Positions 46,901 through 54,506 of a stretch of 64,000 bases of DNA are shown one piece after another (within the stretch, counting starts at the first letter, position 1; each line of letters begins with the position of its first letter). Below the pieces are notes generated by a model. It was not told where the DNA came from, made no database searches, and saw only the letters and a program-made list of their open reading frames with translations. The DNA comes from Glaciecola sp028401415. GTDB taxonomy: Bacteria; Pseudomonadota; Gammaproteobacteria; Enterobacterales; Alteromonadaceae. The stretch is from NCBI RefSeq assembly GCF_028401415.2, contig NZ_CP171821.2, positions 2,356,001-2,420,000 of the forward strand, written 5' to 3'. Made by a program: the position numbers and the translations under genes.

Positions 46901-47006
46901 CCCGTTTGCACCACTAGGCGCGCCAAGTGGAAATGCGGGCAACTTCTCTGATGGTTTTGGTTTGCAGGGGCGCTCTGGATTCGTGCGCGCTAACTATCGC
47001 TTCTAG
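43908..47006 (+). CDS. Large TonB-dependent receptor
   Basis: A 1032-residue outer-membrane receptor. The signal peptide ends near ATAQ; EKISVTGSRIKR is the TonB-box/linker typical of the large marine receptor class. The plug (about 60-190) contains LTLIDGRRSV and EIVTGGRSSVYGSDAIAGVVN. The barrel ends with RSGFVRANYRF, with the normal C-terminal aromatic residue. Receptors of this class import oligosaccharides, peptides or other large solutes; none of the usual catabolic genes is beside it. It is paired with a divergent regulator. Confidence 0.92.
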   Translation: MQDNTHAHLKPLTKFKQNTLSLAIVSALLTNIPFATAQDQGSSADETLVEKISVTGSRIKRYEFSLANPVIVISKEQIEELGSPDISDALLEIPTIIPGITDDFSGTSINSSGIQSINLRNFGDNRTLTLIDGRRSVSESNNINRVSQSSMPASFIQAVEIVTGGRSSVYGSDAIAGVVNLITESGQEGFEADLLARKSNDLDRESQAIEFSYGSNFNNKKGYIFAAIDYDNRKASRSSAIPRTLLEADWDYNNGRNFFSNMLGEDIPANEISPEEYGNKSADPDGGRFDNGSYWYDEQNMLRENFVTDRDGFDFRSADTFQSPRERINIGIKGTYSLTEDTEAFFTFLRSNIRQVNVREPEGDDYNDVHLLINPDGSVDERLTAGRIALDNPFVPQFIRDNETRDLRWDRRFVEVGQQLSDNDRTTTRGWIGLRGFVFSDWDWETSLGYGKHKQVQTRFNEINIVNLRLGLDAEVADDGTIQCADPEARAAGCVPVNLFGRGSITDDAADFIRANLFTLSEIEQLNFQAYMTGDLLELPAGPLGAAFGVEYRKDEQDIQPGPLNRRGGHSSGHVPAYTASIAVAEVFGEINVPLLEDIPGISSLSTDGSLRIANYDIDNVGTVVSFGLGIQYQPVDSVLIRASVNRAQRAPDLTELFSPPRGDADVVTDICDGVTLDSASDPGLDGVIASNCLSEPGILAAISDPESETPGVFTQESRNISGPNSGNPDLVEEEADTLTIGLVWQSESIKGLNFSVDYYDIEIENVITSLSGADILSECYRDNLTFETNPLCADITRNPEDGQIENLVNREFNLDSRQTSGVDYSLAYDFSLDSMGIPGEFSISYNHTHIIKLLDIRTDFAEQGLIDELITSGRESEIATTIAADGQPLDGLDIDNDKGEQVSRSFEDRGRLSLAWSHNDWRLSWRTNFYGSSIGSYQLLEEYEEALQEFGNEAEEPLFLYFDSEMIHNVTVRYNLRFGEHRIRLSGGINNVFNNNGPFAPLGAPSGNAGNFSDGFGLQGRSGFVRANYRF

Positions 47007-47084
47007 TGAGGTGATAGTGTTTACAACGAGGCTGCCTAACAACCAGCAGTGTTGACAAAGAGTCTTCAAGTTAAGGCGCCCTGC

Positions 47085-47145
47085 GCGTTGTTCCACTTGA
47101 AGCGCCATGTCTGCCGGCATCGTCACTTTAAGGTCAATATAGGGG
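47085..47145 (-). repeat. Displaced 61-bp fragment of the DUF4097 lipoprotein gene
   Basis: Identical, with one mismatch, to 49376-49436 inside the lipoprotein gene and in the same orientation. It codes (minus strand) for the YIDLKVTMPADMALQVEQR segment out of context. It sits directly between the end region of the TonB receptor and the IS91 remnant B, which begins at 47146. Confidence 0.85.
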
Positions 47146-47996
47146 AAAACTTGCAGGCTTCAGCTTGGAAGCTCGAGTTTTTGCTAACAAAGCTGGAACG
47201 GCTCTGTCGTTACATCGCAAGACCAGGAGTGAGCGAAGAGCGCTTAAGTCTTACATCCACAGGCAAAGTCAGATACGAGCTTAAGACACCATACAATGAC
47301 GGTATCACGCATGTATTTTTTGAGACGCTATACTTTATGGGGAAGCTCGCGGCTTTGGTGCCAACACCAAGGCTCAATTTGGTTCGCTTCTACGGAGTAT
47401 TTGCACCTAACGCATCCGTTCGCGCAGAGGTGACCGCATCAAAACGTGGCAAGAACAGTCCTAGGCTCGACGAAGGACTCAAAGAAACCATATCACACTA
47501 GAAGCATGAGCTGGGCGCAGCGGTTGAAACGAGTCTTTAATATCGATATTACGCAGTGTGAGCACTGCACAAAACACAATGTCAAAATCATTGCTTGCAT
47601 CGCGGATCTACTTGTGATCAATAAGATCATCGACCATCTCGATAAGATAGCCTCGCCAATTACTGCATCGTTACCATCACTGTTACCGCCACTCCGCGCC
47701 CCGCCAGTAACAACATTTGATGATAACCAAACGATCTAGCGACATGTCGACTGGGCTGCGCGCGGTCACCGGAGCCTAATCTATCGAATCTACATCCACG
47801 CTGAAAATTAAGGCTTGTTCGGCGCCCCTTCATCTATTCGTTTTCAAAATTTCCTGTACCAGCAGTCAGGTGAACCCGATTACCACTTCACGTTACGCAC
47901 TCAATTCAACCTCAAAAGGCATCTATTGGTGACTGAATCGCACTCAAGTGATACCGTTATGAAGTATTGGTGAAGTAGTTAATCCTTCTTATACTC
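47146..47996 (+). mobile_element. IS91-family remnant B (frame-shifted transposase)
   Basis: Reads as the middle and C-terminal part of an IS91/IS801-type transposase: VRYELKTPYNDGITHVFFE and RLNLVRFYGVFAPNA in one frame to 47501, then SWAQRLKRVFNIDITQCEHC in another frame from about 47460 to 47739. The frame break, and the absence of the N-terminal zinc and HUH motifs, show it is dead. Its last 447 bases are the direct repeat of remnant A. It lies downstream of the TonB receptor. Confidence 0.85.
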
Positions 47997-48081
47997 AAAT
48001 CGGTAGATGAGGGGATAAGGGAAAGATGAAAATTCACTTATCAAACGATAACTCATTCTATGGAACTAGGTAGATATTAGA

Positions 48082-48798
48082 ATGAACACTCATAAAAAGA
48101 AATCTTCTTACACATTTACAATTTCTTGTTCGCTCGTTTTTTTGGTTTTGTTTTCCTTGGTGTTCTATACAGACATAAAGGTTACACAATTAATTAATCT
48201 TTTTATTTTTCTTTTTGCTGTAGAAACAGCTCTATGTTTTCGCAACGGTTTAATGCCTATCAGGACGCTAACAGACAATAATCACGGCTCTGGTTTGGAT
48301 GCATCTTTTCAGATGTATTACCCTTTCTGTTTTATATCACCACTCCCTTTCTGTATTTTAGTCTATCGAGACGAAAGTATATTAATTAGGATTGAAAATA
48401 GTTTGACGGCGGCTAGTCCTGACGTGTTTTTTGCATATTGCGTATTTCATTCAGTTTTTATGCTAGGCGTGTTCTCGATTTTTTCATTATATTCAAAAAT
48501 AATGCTTAGCTACACGTCAATATGTCTCTCTGCTCACATGCTTATGACTAGATTCGCTCTTCCCGTTTTATTGGCAGCATTGATATCGCTTTTCCTTTTA
48601 CCAGCGCTTTTATTAAAAGACTTATCGTACCTGTTCGATGACCAATTCTGGATGGGCGGCTTTGGCCGATCACTGGTTCTGGGACTACATATTTTTATGC
48701 TTAATCTACTTTTATTTTTCTTTATAACGTCATGCTTGCGTTTATTTTTCATGGTTATTAATAGTTTAAGAGGAGTTTTTAATGTCAACGGAAAATAA
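48082..48798 (+). CDS. Hypothetical membrane protein
   Basis: A 238-residue protein with about five membrane helices (near 15-30, 35-50, 78-95, 120-145, 150-180, 200-225) and high Phe/Leu content. No recognisable family. It lies inside the mosaic between IS91 remnant B and the 113-bp repeat. Its end overlaps a tiny ORF that has a good ribosome site. AT-rich compared with the flanking core genes, in keeping with acquired DNA. Confidence 0.55.
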   Translation: MNTHKKKSSYTFTISCSLVFLVLFSLVFYTDIKVTQLINLFIFLFAVETALCFRNGLMPIRTLTDNNHGSGLDASFQMYYPFCFISPLPFCILVYRDESILIRIENSLTAASPDVFFAYCVFHSVFMLGVFSIFSLYSKIMLSYTSICLSAHMLMTRFALPVLLAALISLFLLPALLLKDLSYLFDDQFWMGGFGRSLVLGLHIFMLNLLLFFFITSCLRLFFMVINSLRGVFNVNGK

Positions 48799-48862
48799 TA
48801 CAGAACAAACCACAGACAACACTGATGCACAAGCGGTACTTGATCAAGCAAAACGGTATTGA
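48782..48862 (+). CDS. Possible 26-residue peptide gene
   Basis: ATG at 48782 with AGAGGAG ending six bases before it, overlapping the end of the membrane protein gene by 17 bases. The peptide begins MSTENNTEQTTDNTDAQAV, is polar and acidic and ends KRY. Coupled translation with the membrane protein is likely if expressed. It could also be the start of a longer gene lost when the block edge formed 41 bases further on. Confidence 0.35.
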   Translation: MSTENNTEQTTDNTDAQAVLDQAKRY

Positions 48863-48902
48863 ATAGAAAGATTATGAGTGCGACACCTGTTGCTAGAATA
48901 AA

Positions 48903-49015
48903 TTAGAGAAGTCGACGAGCGTTTATATACCGCAAAACGCAAGGGAAGAAACTGCGTCGTTGCGCATAGCGAGCACGGTCGTTCCTAGGTCCGCCGCTTA
49001 TCGACTCTGGTGAAT
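48903..49015 (+). repeat. 113-bp direct repeat, right copy
   Basis: Partner of 39496-39608. It holds a second copy of the diguanylate cyclase tail (ending SEHGRS, against SEQGRS in the complete gene) without the rest of that gene, and the working 3' end of the DUF4097 gene. Right edge of the inserted mosaic. Confidence 0.88.
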
Positions 49016-49768
49016 AAACGATTCGATATTGGAGTAGTCTAAATCGCCTGAGCCGTCTTCAATTACATTAATCGATTGGGCACCGTGTACATCAATATCC
49101 CCCGATGTATCCTTAATCTCCACATCGCCCTGTGCATTAAATATCTCTATATCGCCAGACGTGTCCGTGATGACGACATTCCCTTCGATATTTCGCACGA
49201 GTAAATCACCTGAGCGATCTCTAATGGTGGCTGAGTCAGATATATCTATAATGCTTAAGTCCCCTGAGCGGTCCTCTATATCAACCATACCACCTATGTT
49301 ACGAATATGAAGGTCGCCTGATCTGTCTTTTACTTTAAGCGATTGATTAATATCCTTAATTGTCATATCACCTGAGCGCTGTTCCACTTGAAGCGCCATG
49401 TCTGCCGGCATCGTCACTTTAAGGTCAATATAGGGGTGAGCAGTCCAAGAGCCATTTTGCGAAGAATGGTGAGATGCCAAAAATGCTGTTGTCCCTCGTT
49501 TTTCTAAGCCCAGCTCGTAATCGCGCGCTTGCGTTGTTCTAATTTTAGCTAGCACCACTATTTGCTTTTGCCCTTCAACACCGACAATATCAATATCGCC
49601 TACGCTGGTATCAACGGCAAACGAAGTGAGCTCTTCAGCATCAAGCTCAAGCCTTTCATCAAGCTTTACATCGGCCGTATTGAAGTCAGAGCCAACACTA
49701 ATAACGCAGCCAGAGGACAACATCAACGCACAACCTACACAAACTCCCGCGATTAACTTAAATTTCAT
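48998..49768 (-). CDS. DUF4097-type lipoprotein with adhesin-like beta repeats
   Basis: A 256-residue lipoprotein (lipobox SSGC). From about residue 125 it consists of short repeats of about 20 residues with the core DRSGDLxIxxI (for example KDRSGDLHIRNI, EDRSGDLSIIDI, RDRSGDLLVRNI, TDTSGDIEIF), which should stack into a beta-solenoid. This fits the DUF4097/putative adhesin family. It lies in the periplasm or cell surface; function unknown. The last five codons lie in the 113-bp repeat. A piece of this gene is found at 47085-47145. Confidence 0.78.
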   Translation of the reverse strand: MKFKLIAGVCVGCALMLSSGCVISVGSDFNTADVKLDERLELDAEELTSFAVDTSVGDIDIVGVEGQKQIVVLAKIRTTQARDYELGLEKRGTTAFLASHHSSQNGSWTAHPYIDLKVTMPADMALQVEQRSGDMTIKDINQSLKVKDRSGDLHIRNIGGMVDIEDRSGDLSIIDISDSATIRDRSGDLLVRNIEGNVVITDTSGDIEIFNAQGDVEIKDTSGDIDVHGAQSINVIEDGSGDLDYSNIESFIHQSR

Positions 49769-50025
49769 CTATCCATTCCAAATTTCAATTGCTTTAGCAC
49801 AGGCAATTACAAGTCTTGTACCACTATTTTAACCATATGATTTTTATCTAAAAAACTCTCAACTAACGAAAACCTTGAACACTTTATGTTAATGAGCTGG
49901 CTAAACATTGGTGTATTTGCCTAATTAGTTAGTGGGTACACATTTTGTTAAAGAGGAGATTTTGCATAGTGAATATATCTACCCTATGCTAACTGATACC
50001 CATCCTTAACAAGCATTAATGATCT

Positions 50026-51090
50026 GTGCGAACTTATTTAAAGCGTATCGTATTCACTGCTCTTATTTTATGTCTTGGCCTGACCAGTGCCTGCCAAAAG
50101 AATGCAAAGGATGACGATTTCACAATCACTCTGCGGCTTAGCCACGTATTTAACGTGAATGAAGAGCTAGCGCAATCCATTGAATTGGTGGCTAAACGCA
50201 TCAACGAGAAAACTAACGGGGCGGTTAGAGTACTGACCTACCCTGGGGCTCAAATTGCTGCATATAAAGACGGCGTCGAAATGGTAGTTCGCTCAGCCTA
50301 CTTTATTTCAGTCGAGGACCCATCGTATGTGGGTGACTATGTACCGGAGTTTACCGCACTTGTTGGACCTATGCTCTACAATAACTACGACGAATATAGG
50401 GAGCTTATTAAAACGCCTCTAGTGCAAGGCTGGGTGAAAAAGCTCGAAGACAAAGGTATAAAAGTCCTCTCATTGGAATACATTTTTGGTTTTCGAAACT
50501 TAATCACCGATAAAGTCATCACCACCCCTGAAGACTTAGAAGGGCTTAAACTTCGTACCCCCGGTAGTAAGCTATTTATTGAAACCTTGACCGCCATGGG
50601 AGCAAGCGCAACGCCTTTGCCATGGGGCGAAACCTTCAGCGCCTTGCAGCAGGGCGTGGTAGACGGGCTCGAAGGCTCTGAATTTACTAATCTTGGCACA
50701 AAAGTGTATGAAACTGGCAAAAAGAATGTAGCGTTAACCAAACACTTTTTGGGCACCTGCGGGGTCTATATCTCCACACAGGTGTGGTCAAAAATTCCGC
50801 CAAAGTATCAAAGCATCATTGAATATGAATTTGCATATGAAGCGCAGCAAATGATTCAAGGCCTCAAGAATAAACATGAACAAGTGATACAAGAGCTCGA
50901 GCAAAATGGTGTGCAATTTAATGAAATTGATAGAGCGGCCTTTGAAGCTAGAACAATAGATCTATACGATGGAAAGTTACCGGGCGTCACCATTGATATG
51001 TATCAGCAAATTCAGACTGAGCTAAAAAAAATCAGAGCAAAACAAACGCAATTGACGAGCGAGCAAACAAGCGAATCGAGCGATGAGTAA
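50026..51090 (+). CDS. dctP: TRAP transporter solute-binding protein (DctP)
   Basis: A 354-residue lipoprotein (GTG start; lipobox TSAC), unusual because most DctP proteins are free in the periplasm. The binding-protein core shows NEELAQSIELVAKRINEKTNGAVRV near the N-terminus and LKLRTPGSKLFIETLTAMGASATPLPWGETFSALQQGVVDGLE, where the Arg that salt-bridges a carboxylate ligand is present (LRTP). The substrate is therefore probably an organic acid. Its stop overlaps the dctQ start by eight bases. The last 20 residues are a Ser/Thr/Glu-rich tail. Confidence 0.92.
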   Translation: MRTYLKRIVFTALILCLGLTSACQKNAKDDDFTITLRLSHVFNVNEELAQSIELVAKRINEKTNGAVRVLTYPGAQIAAYKDGVEMVVRSAYFISVEDPSYVGDYVPEFTALVGPMLYNNYDEYRELIKTPLVQGWVKKLEDKGIKVLSLEYIFGFRNLITDKVITTPEDLEGLKLRTPGSKLFIETLTAMGASATPLPWGETFSALQQGVVDGLEGSEFTNLGTKVYETGKKNVALTKHFLGTCGVYISTQVWSKIPPKYQSIIEYEFAYEAQQMIQGLKNKHEQVIQELEQNGVQFNEIDRAAFEARTIDLYDGKLPGVTIDMYQQIQTELKKIRAKQTQLTSEQTSESSDE

Positions 51091-51589
51091 ACTTCAAAGC
51101 GCTTTTTTAACATTACTTCACTACTTCGAAGAAATACTGTGCAGCGCACTGCTAGTGATCATGATTACACTAGTGATCATAAACGTATTTCTTCGCTATC
51201 TATTTGATTATTCAATTTTTTGGGCAGAGGAAGTCGCAACCATTTGTTTCGTTTGGTGCGTGTTTGTTGGTGCAAGTGCAACGTACAAACATAAGATGGA
51301 CATAGGGGTTGATATTATTGTCGCAAGCGCGCCACCCGCACTGGAAAAATGCTTGCGCATTCTGGTTAACATCGTTTTGCTCGCCATCAATGCTTACATC
51401 TTCTATATGTCCATAGTGTTCACGCATATTGCGTGGGGAAAGCCAACGGCAGTGCTTGGCGTGAGCTCAGCTGCACTTAATTCTGCGTTGATTGTCGCCT
51501 TCGGACTCATTACAGTCTACACCCTAAAGTTTTTGTATCAAGACATATTGGTATTTTTAAACAAAGCGCCACCAAGGAATACCTTGTGA
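51083..51589 (+). CDS. dctQ: TRAP transporter small permease (DctQ)
   Basis: A 168-residue protein with four membrane helices, the usual size for DctQ. The family pattern FLRYLFDYSIFWAEEVATI in helix two and the GASATYKHKMDIGVDI stretch are present. It pairs with the large permease to form the membrane part of the carrier. Overlaps dctP and dctM by eight and four bases, respectively. Confidence 0.92.
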   Translation: MSKLQSAFLTLLHYFEEILCSALLVIMITLVIINVFLRYLFDYSIFWAEEVATICFVWCVFVGASATYKHKMDIGVDIIVASAPPALEKCLRILVNIVLLAINAYIFYMSIVFTHIAWGKPTAVLGVSSAALNSALIVAFGLITVYTLKFLYQDILVFLNKAPPRNTL

Positions 51590-52866
51590 TTTATTTACCC
51601 ATTGTTTTGCTATTTGTATTGTACTTTTTGGGTATTCCCATCGCCTATGCTTTGCTAGGCTCTGCCATTTTTTACTTCACCTTCTTTGATGCCGGCATGC
51701 CTCCCGACCTCGTCTTGCAAAAGTTCATTAGTTCAGCGGCATCTTTTCCCCTGTTGGCCATACCCTTTTTTGTGATGGCAGGGTCGGTGATGAACTATTC
51801 TGGGATAAGCAAAAAGCTCATGCAAATGGCGGATGTACTCACTGGGCATTTAATTGGGGGCTTGGCGCAGGTCAATGTAGTGCTAAGTACCTTCATGGGC
51901 GGTATTTCTGGTTCAGCAAATGCTGATGCCGCGATGCAGAGTAAAATCTTAGTCCCGCAAATGGAAAAGCGGGGCTATAGTAAACCGTTTTCCGCTGCTA
52001 TTACGGCCGCATCTTCTGCTATCTCGCCTGTCATTCCGCCGGGGATAGTAATGATTATCTATGCCCTAATTGCACAAGTGTCAGTTGCCGAGATTTTTGT
52101 GGCCGGTTACGTACCGGGTTTGCTGATGGCGGGCGCACTTATGATCACCGTTTCGCTGATTGCTAAAAAGCGTCAATACAAACCCTCGAGAGTAAAACGC
52201 GCGACGCGGGGCGAAATCGGCAAACAGCTTATTGATTCTATCTGGTCGCTTTCTCTCCCTTTTGGCATTATTTTAGGTTTACGATTTGGCTTGTTTACGC
52301 CAACGGAAGCTGGCGCGATGGCCGTATTAGCCTCTATCCTGATTGGTGTGTTCGTTTATCGCGAACTGACCCTTAGTCACATCAAACCGATTCTGTTGGA
52401 AACCGTGTACGGAACGGGCACGGTGGTGCTGATTATTGTTGCTGCATCGGTCTTTGGTTACTACCTTACTTGGGAGCGCATTCCACAAGCATTTACGCAA
52501 GTGCTCCTCGATTTCACATCGGATAAGTACGTGATGCTGGGTGTAATTAATATTTGCCTGCTCATTATCGGCATGTTTTTAGAAGGGGGTGCGGCACTGA
52601 TTATTCTGGCGCCCCTGTTAGTCCCTGTTGCGGTGGCGTTAGGAATAGATCCCGTGCATTTTGGTATGATTTTAATTGTCAATATCATGATTGGTGGAGT
52701 AACCCCGCCCTTCGGCACGATGATGTTTACCACATGTTCAGTCACTCAAGTCCCTGTGAGGGACTTTATGCGAGAAATTTGGCCATTCATCCTCGCCTTG
52801 TTGCTTGCGTTGCTAGTGGTCACTTATGCGCCAGCAATTGTGCTCTTTTTACCGAGTTTATTGTGA
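51586..52866 (+). CDS. dctM: TRAP transporter large permease (DctM)
   Basis: A 426-residue protein with about 12 membrane helices. Conserved features are PLLAIPFFVMAGSVMNYSGI, MGGISGSANADAAM, AASSAISPVIPPGI and the late NIMIGGVTPPFGT. It uses the sodium gradient to move the substrate handed over by DctP. GTG start overlapping dctQ. No regulator or catabolic gene is adjacent. Confidence 0.94.
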   Translation: MIYLPIVLLFVLYFLGIPIAYALLGSAIFYFTFFDAGMPPDLVLQKFISSAASFPLLAIPFFVMAGSVMNYSGISKKLMQMADVLTGHLIGGLAQVNVVLSTFMGGISGSANADAAMQSKILVPQMEKRGYSKPFSAAITAASSAISPVIPPGIVMIIYALIAQVSVAEIFVAGYVPGLLMAGALMITVSLIAKKRQYKPSRVKRATRGEIGKQLIDSIWSLSLPFGIILGLRFGLFTPTEAGAMAVLASILIGVFVYRELTLSHIKPILLETVYGTGTVVLIIVAASVFGYYLTWERIPQAFTQVLLDFTSDKYVMLGVINICLLIIGMFLEGGAALIILAPLLVPVAVALGIDPVHFGMILIVNIMIGGVTPPFGTMMFTTCSVTQVPVRDFMREIWPFILALLLALLVVTYAPAIVLFLPSLL

Positions 52867-52969
52867 AATAAAGCCGGAATCTCATAGCAACAGCAGCGCA
52901 CTCTAGTGGTTTTCAATCAGCGGCCGATAAACTGAATACATTCGTCGAAGTTTGATCTTAAAAACATTC

Positions 52970-53437
52970 ATGCATAAATACTCAAAGGGCTTTACATTAA
53001 TAGAGCTGGTCATTGTGATTATCATTATTGGCATAATCGCAATCACGGCCGCTCCTCGATTTATCGAACTAGGCAGCGATGCACGAATTGCAACTTTAGA
53101 CTCGCTGGAAGCAAACATGCTAAGTGCAGCAAACTTGGTGAATGTAAAGGCGCGAATCGAAGACAAAACAGATTGTGCATCTGACCCAATCATCGAGATG
53201 GGTGGTCAAAACATTACACTGCGCTGCGGGTATCCATGTCCCCATCCCAATGGCATTGCGCGCACGCTCGTAACGGATGATAGTGTGCAGTGGATTGGAG
53301 GCAATTGTGCAGGTCTATTAGGAAGAATAGAAGCTAGACTTAGTAAAGCGCCTGACCCTACAAATTGCAAATTGCGGTATGCAGCCTCAACTGGAACCGC
53401 ACCACCGTTTATCATCAAAACGACTAGCGGATGTTAA
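52970..53437 (+). CDS. Type IV pilin-like protein (solo prepilin)
   Basis: A 155-residue protein starting MHKYSKG^FTLIELVIVIII, a class-III signal with Glu5 after the cleavage Gly, so it would be processed by prepilin peptidase. The globular part has six Cys that may pair. It looks like MshA/minor pilin types. I start at ATG 52970 rather than the upstream TTG because the class-III leader is then of normal length. No pilus assembly gene lies nearby, so it must use machinery encoded elsewhere. Confidence 0.82.
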   Translation: MHKYSKGFTLIELVIVIIIIGIIAITAAPRFIELGSDARIATLDSLEANMLSAANLVNVKARIEDKTDCASDPIIEMGGQNITLRCGYPCPHPNGIARTLVTDDSVQWIGGNCAGLLGRIEARLSKAPDPTNCKLRYAASTGTAPPFIIKTTSGC

Positions 53438-53503
53438 TACAAAAAAGAGCGAATTGTGAGCTTGTTACGTAGTCTTTTTATCGACTATATTTGAGCTATA
53501 CGC

Positions 53504-53758
53504 ATGCACTATCTTTTTGCTCTATTGTTTTTAAGTTTGGTTACTGGATTTATTCTCGGCGATAATAAAGGCCTGTATGTGATATTTATGCCGCTGACTA
53601 TTATTCCATTCTTCTATTTTTCGAAAATCGGTGCAAAGCGCAAAGAAAATGCCGAACAACAAAAAGAAACCATGTCATTTTGGCAAACCCCAGTACCTTA
53701 CTTGCTCGCAGTATTTTTGATTTTTGTCATTTCAAATATCGTTAGCAACCTGTTCTGA
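53504..53758 (+). CDS. Small hypothetical membrane protein
   Basis: An 84-residue protein with two close helices at the N-terminus (about 2-40), a charged middle (AKRKENAEQQKET) and one C-terminal helix. No recognised family. It lies 66 bases after the pilin gene and may be cotranscribed, but there is no further evidence for a link. Confidence 0.5.
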   Translation: MHYLFALLFLSLVTGFILGDNKGLYVIFMPLTIIPFFYFSKIGAKRKENAEQQKETMSFWQTPVPYLLAVFLIFVISNIVSNLF

Positions 53759-53815
53759 CAAGTTTGCAACTACTTTAAATGGCTTAAGGGATAATCTCAC
53801 AAAGTAGTCCTTACT

Positions 53816-54424
53816 TCATGCATTGGCGGACGGTCGGCTATTTATATCTGCATACCAACGCCGAAGATTTTCATGCTCCTCACCAAGTTTAATTTTCACG
53901 ACCCTGGCAAAGTCAATTGCACACAGCGCTGTTATATCTGCAATACTAAAGCGCTCTCCCGAGATAAACGCGTTCTCTGCAAGGCGTTTTTCTAATACAC
54001 GTAAATACTTGCTTGCGTTTATCCCCGCTTCTTTACCGTACTCAGGCACCGGCGTCATGCGGTCTTTAAAGTGGCCAGTGGAATGCTGAAAGCACATGCC
54101 TATTTGCATAAATAAGCAGAATTCGACTTGGCGCTGCCACATCATTACCTGCGCTTTTTCAAGGGCTGTCTCGCCAAATAGATAAGGTGCTGGCTGCAAG
54201 GCTTCAAAGTAAGTACAAATTGCGTCACTTTCGCCAATGCATGTGCCATCATCAAGCTCCAGAACTGGAATTTTGCCTATTGGGTTTTTGGCGCGCATCT
54301 CTTTTGATAAGTTCTCGCCTGCAGTCAAGTCAACTTGCACATACTCCATATCGATGCCCTTTTCCGCTAAGAAAATACGCACGCGGCGAGGGGTAGGAGC
54401 GGTTTTTGTGTCATATATCTTCAT
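53816..54424 (-). CDS. Glutathione S-transferase family protein
   Basis: A 202-residue GST. The thioredoxin-like half has TAPTPRRVRIFLAEKGI, then KNPIGKIPVLELDDG with the cis-Pro, and ESDAICTYFE, which bind glutathione; the helical half follows. The usual catalytic Ser/Cys is replaced by Thr/Pro in TAPTPRR. It should conjugate or reduce small electrophiles in the cytoplasm. Upstream of it on the other side lies ubiG; the two are 82 bases apart. Confidence 0.88.
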   Translation of the reverse strand: MKIYDTKTAPTPRRVRIFLAEKGIDMEYVQVDLTAGENLSKEMRAKNPIGKIPVLELDDGTCIGESDAICTYFEALQPAPYLFGETALEKAQVMMWQRQVEFCLFMQIGMCFQHSTGHFKDRMTPVPEYGKEAGINASKYLRVLEKRLAENAFISGERFSIADITALCAIDFARVVKIKLGEEHENLRRWYADINSRPSANA

Positions 54425-54506
54425 ATTAGGTCTCTAGAATCTTAAAGTTGCTACTCGTTTTTTAACGTCGCTTATTGCGCCTCGCTATTTATCTTCGCTT
54501 ACGCAC

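Noticed and set aside
47049..47501. Open frame of 150 residues as an intact gene
   Set aside because: It is a chance fusion of the receptor-downstream DNA, the displaced lipoprotein fragment and the IS91 transposase middle part.
53816..54437. Plus-strand frames opposite the GST gene
   Set aside because: Antisense shadows of a well-supported GST.
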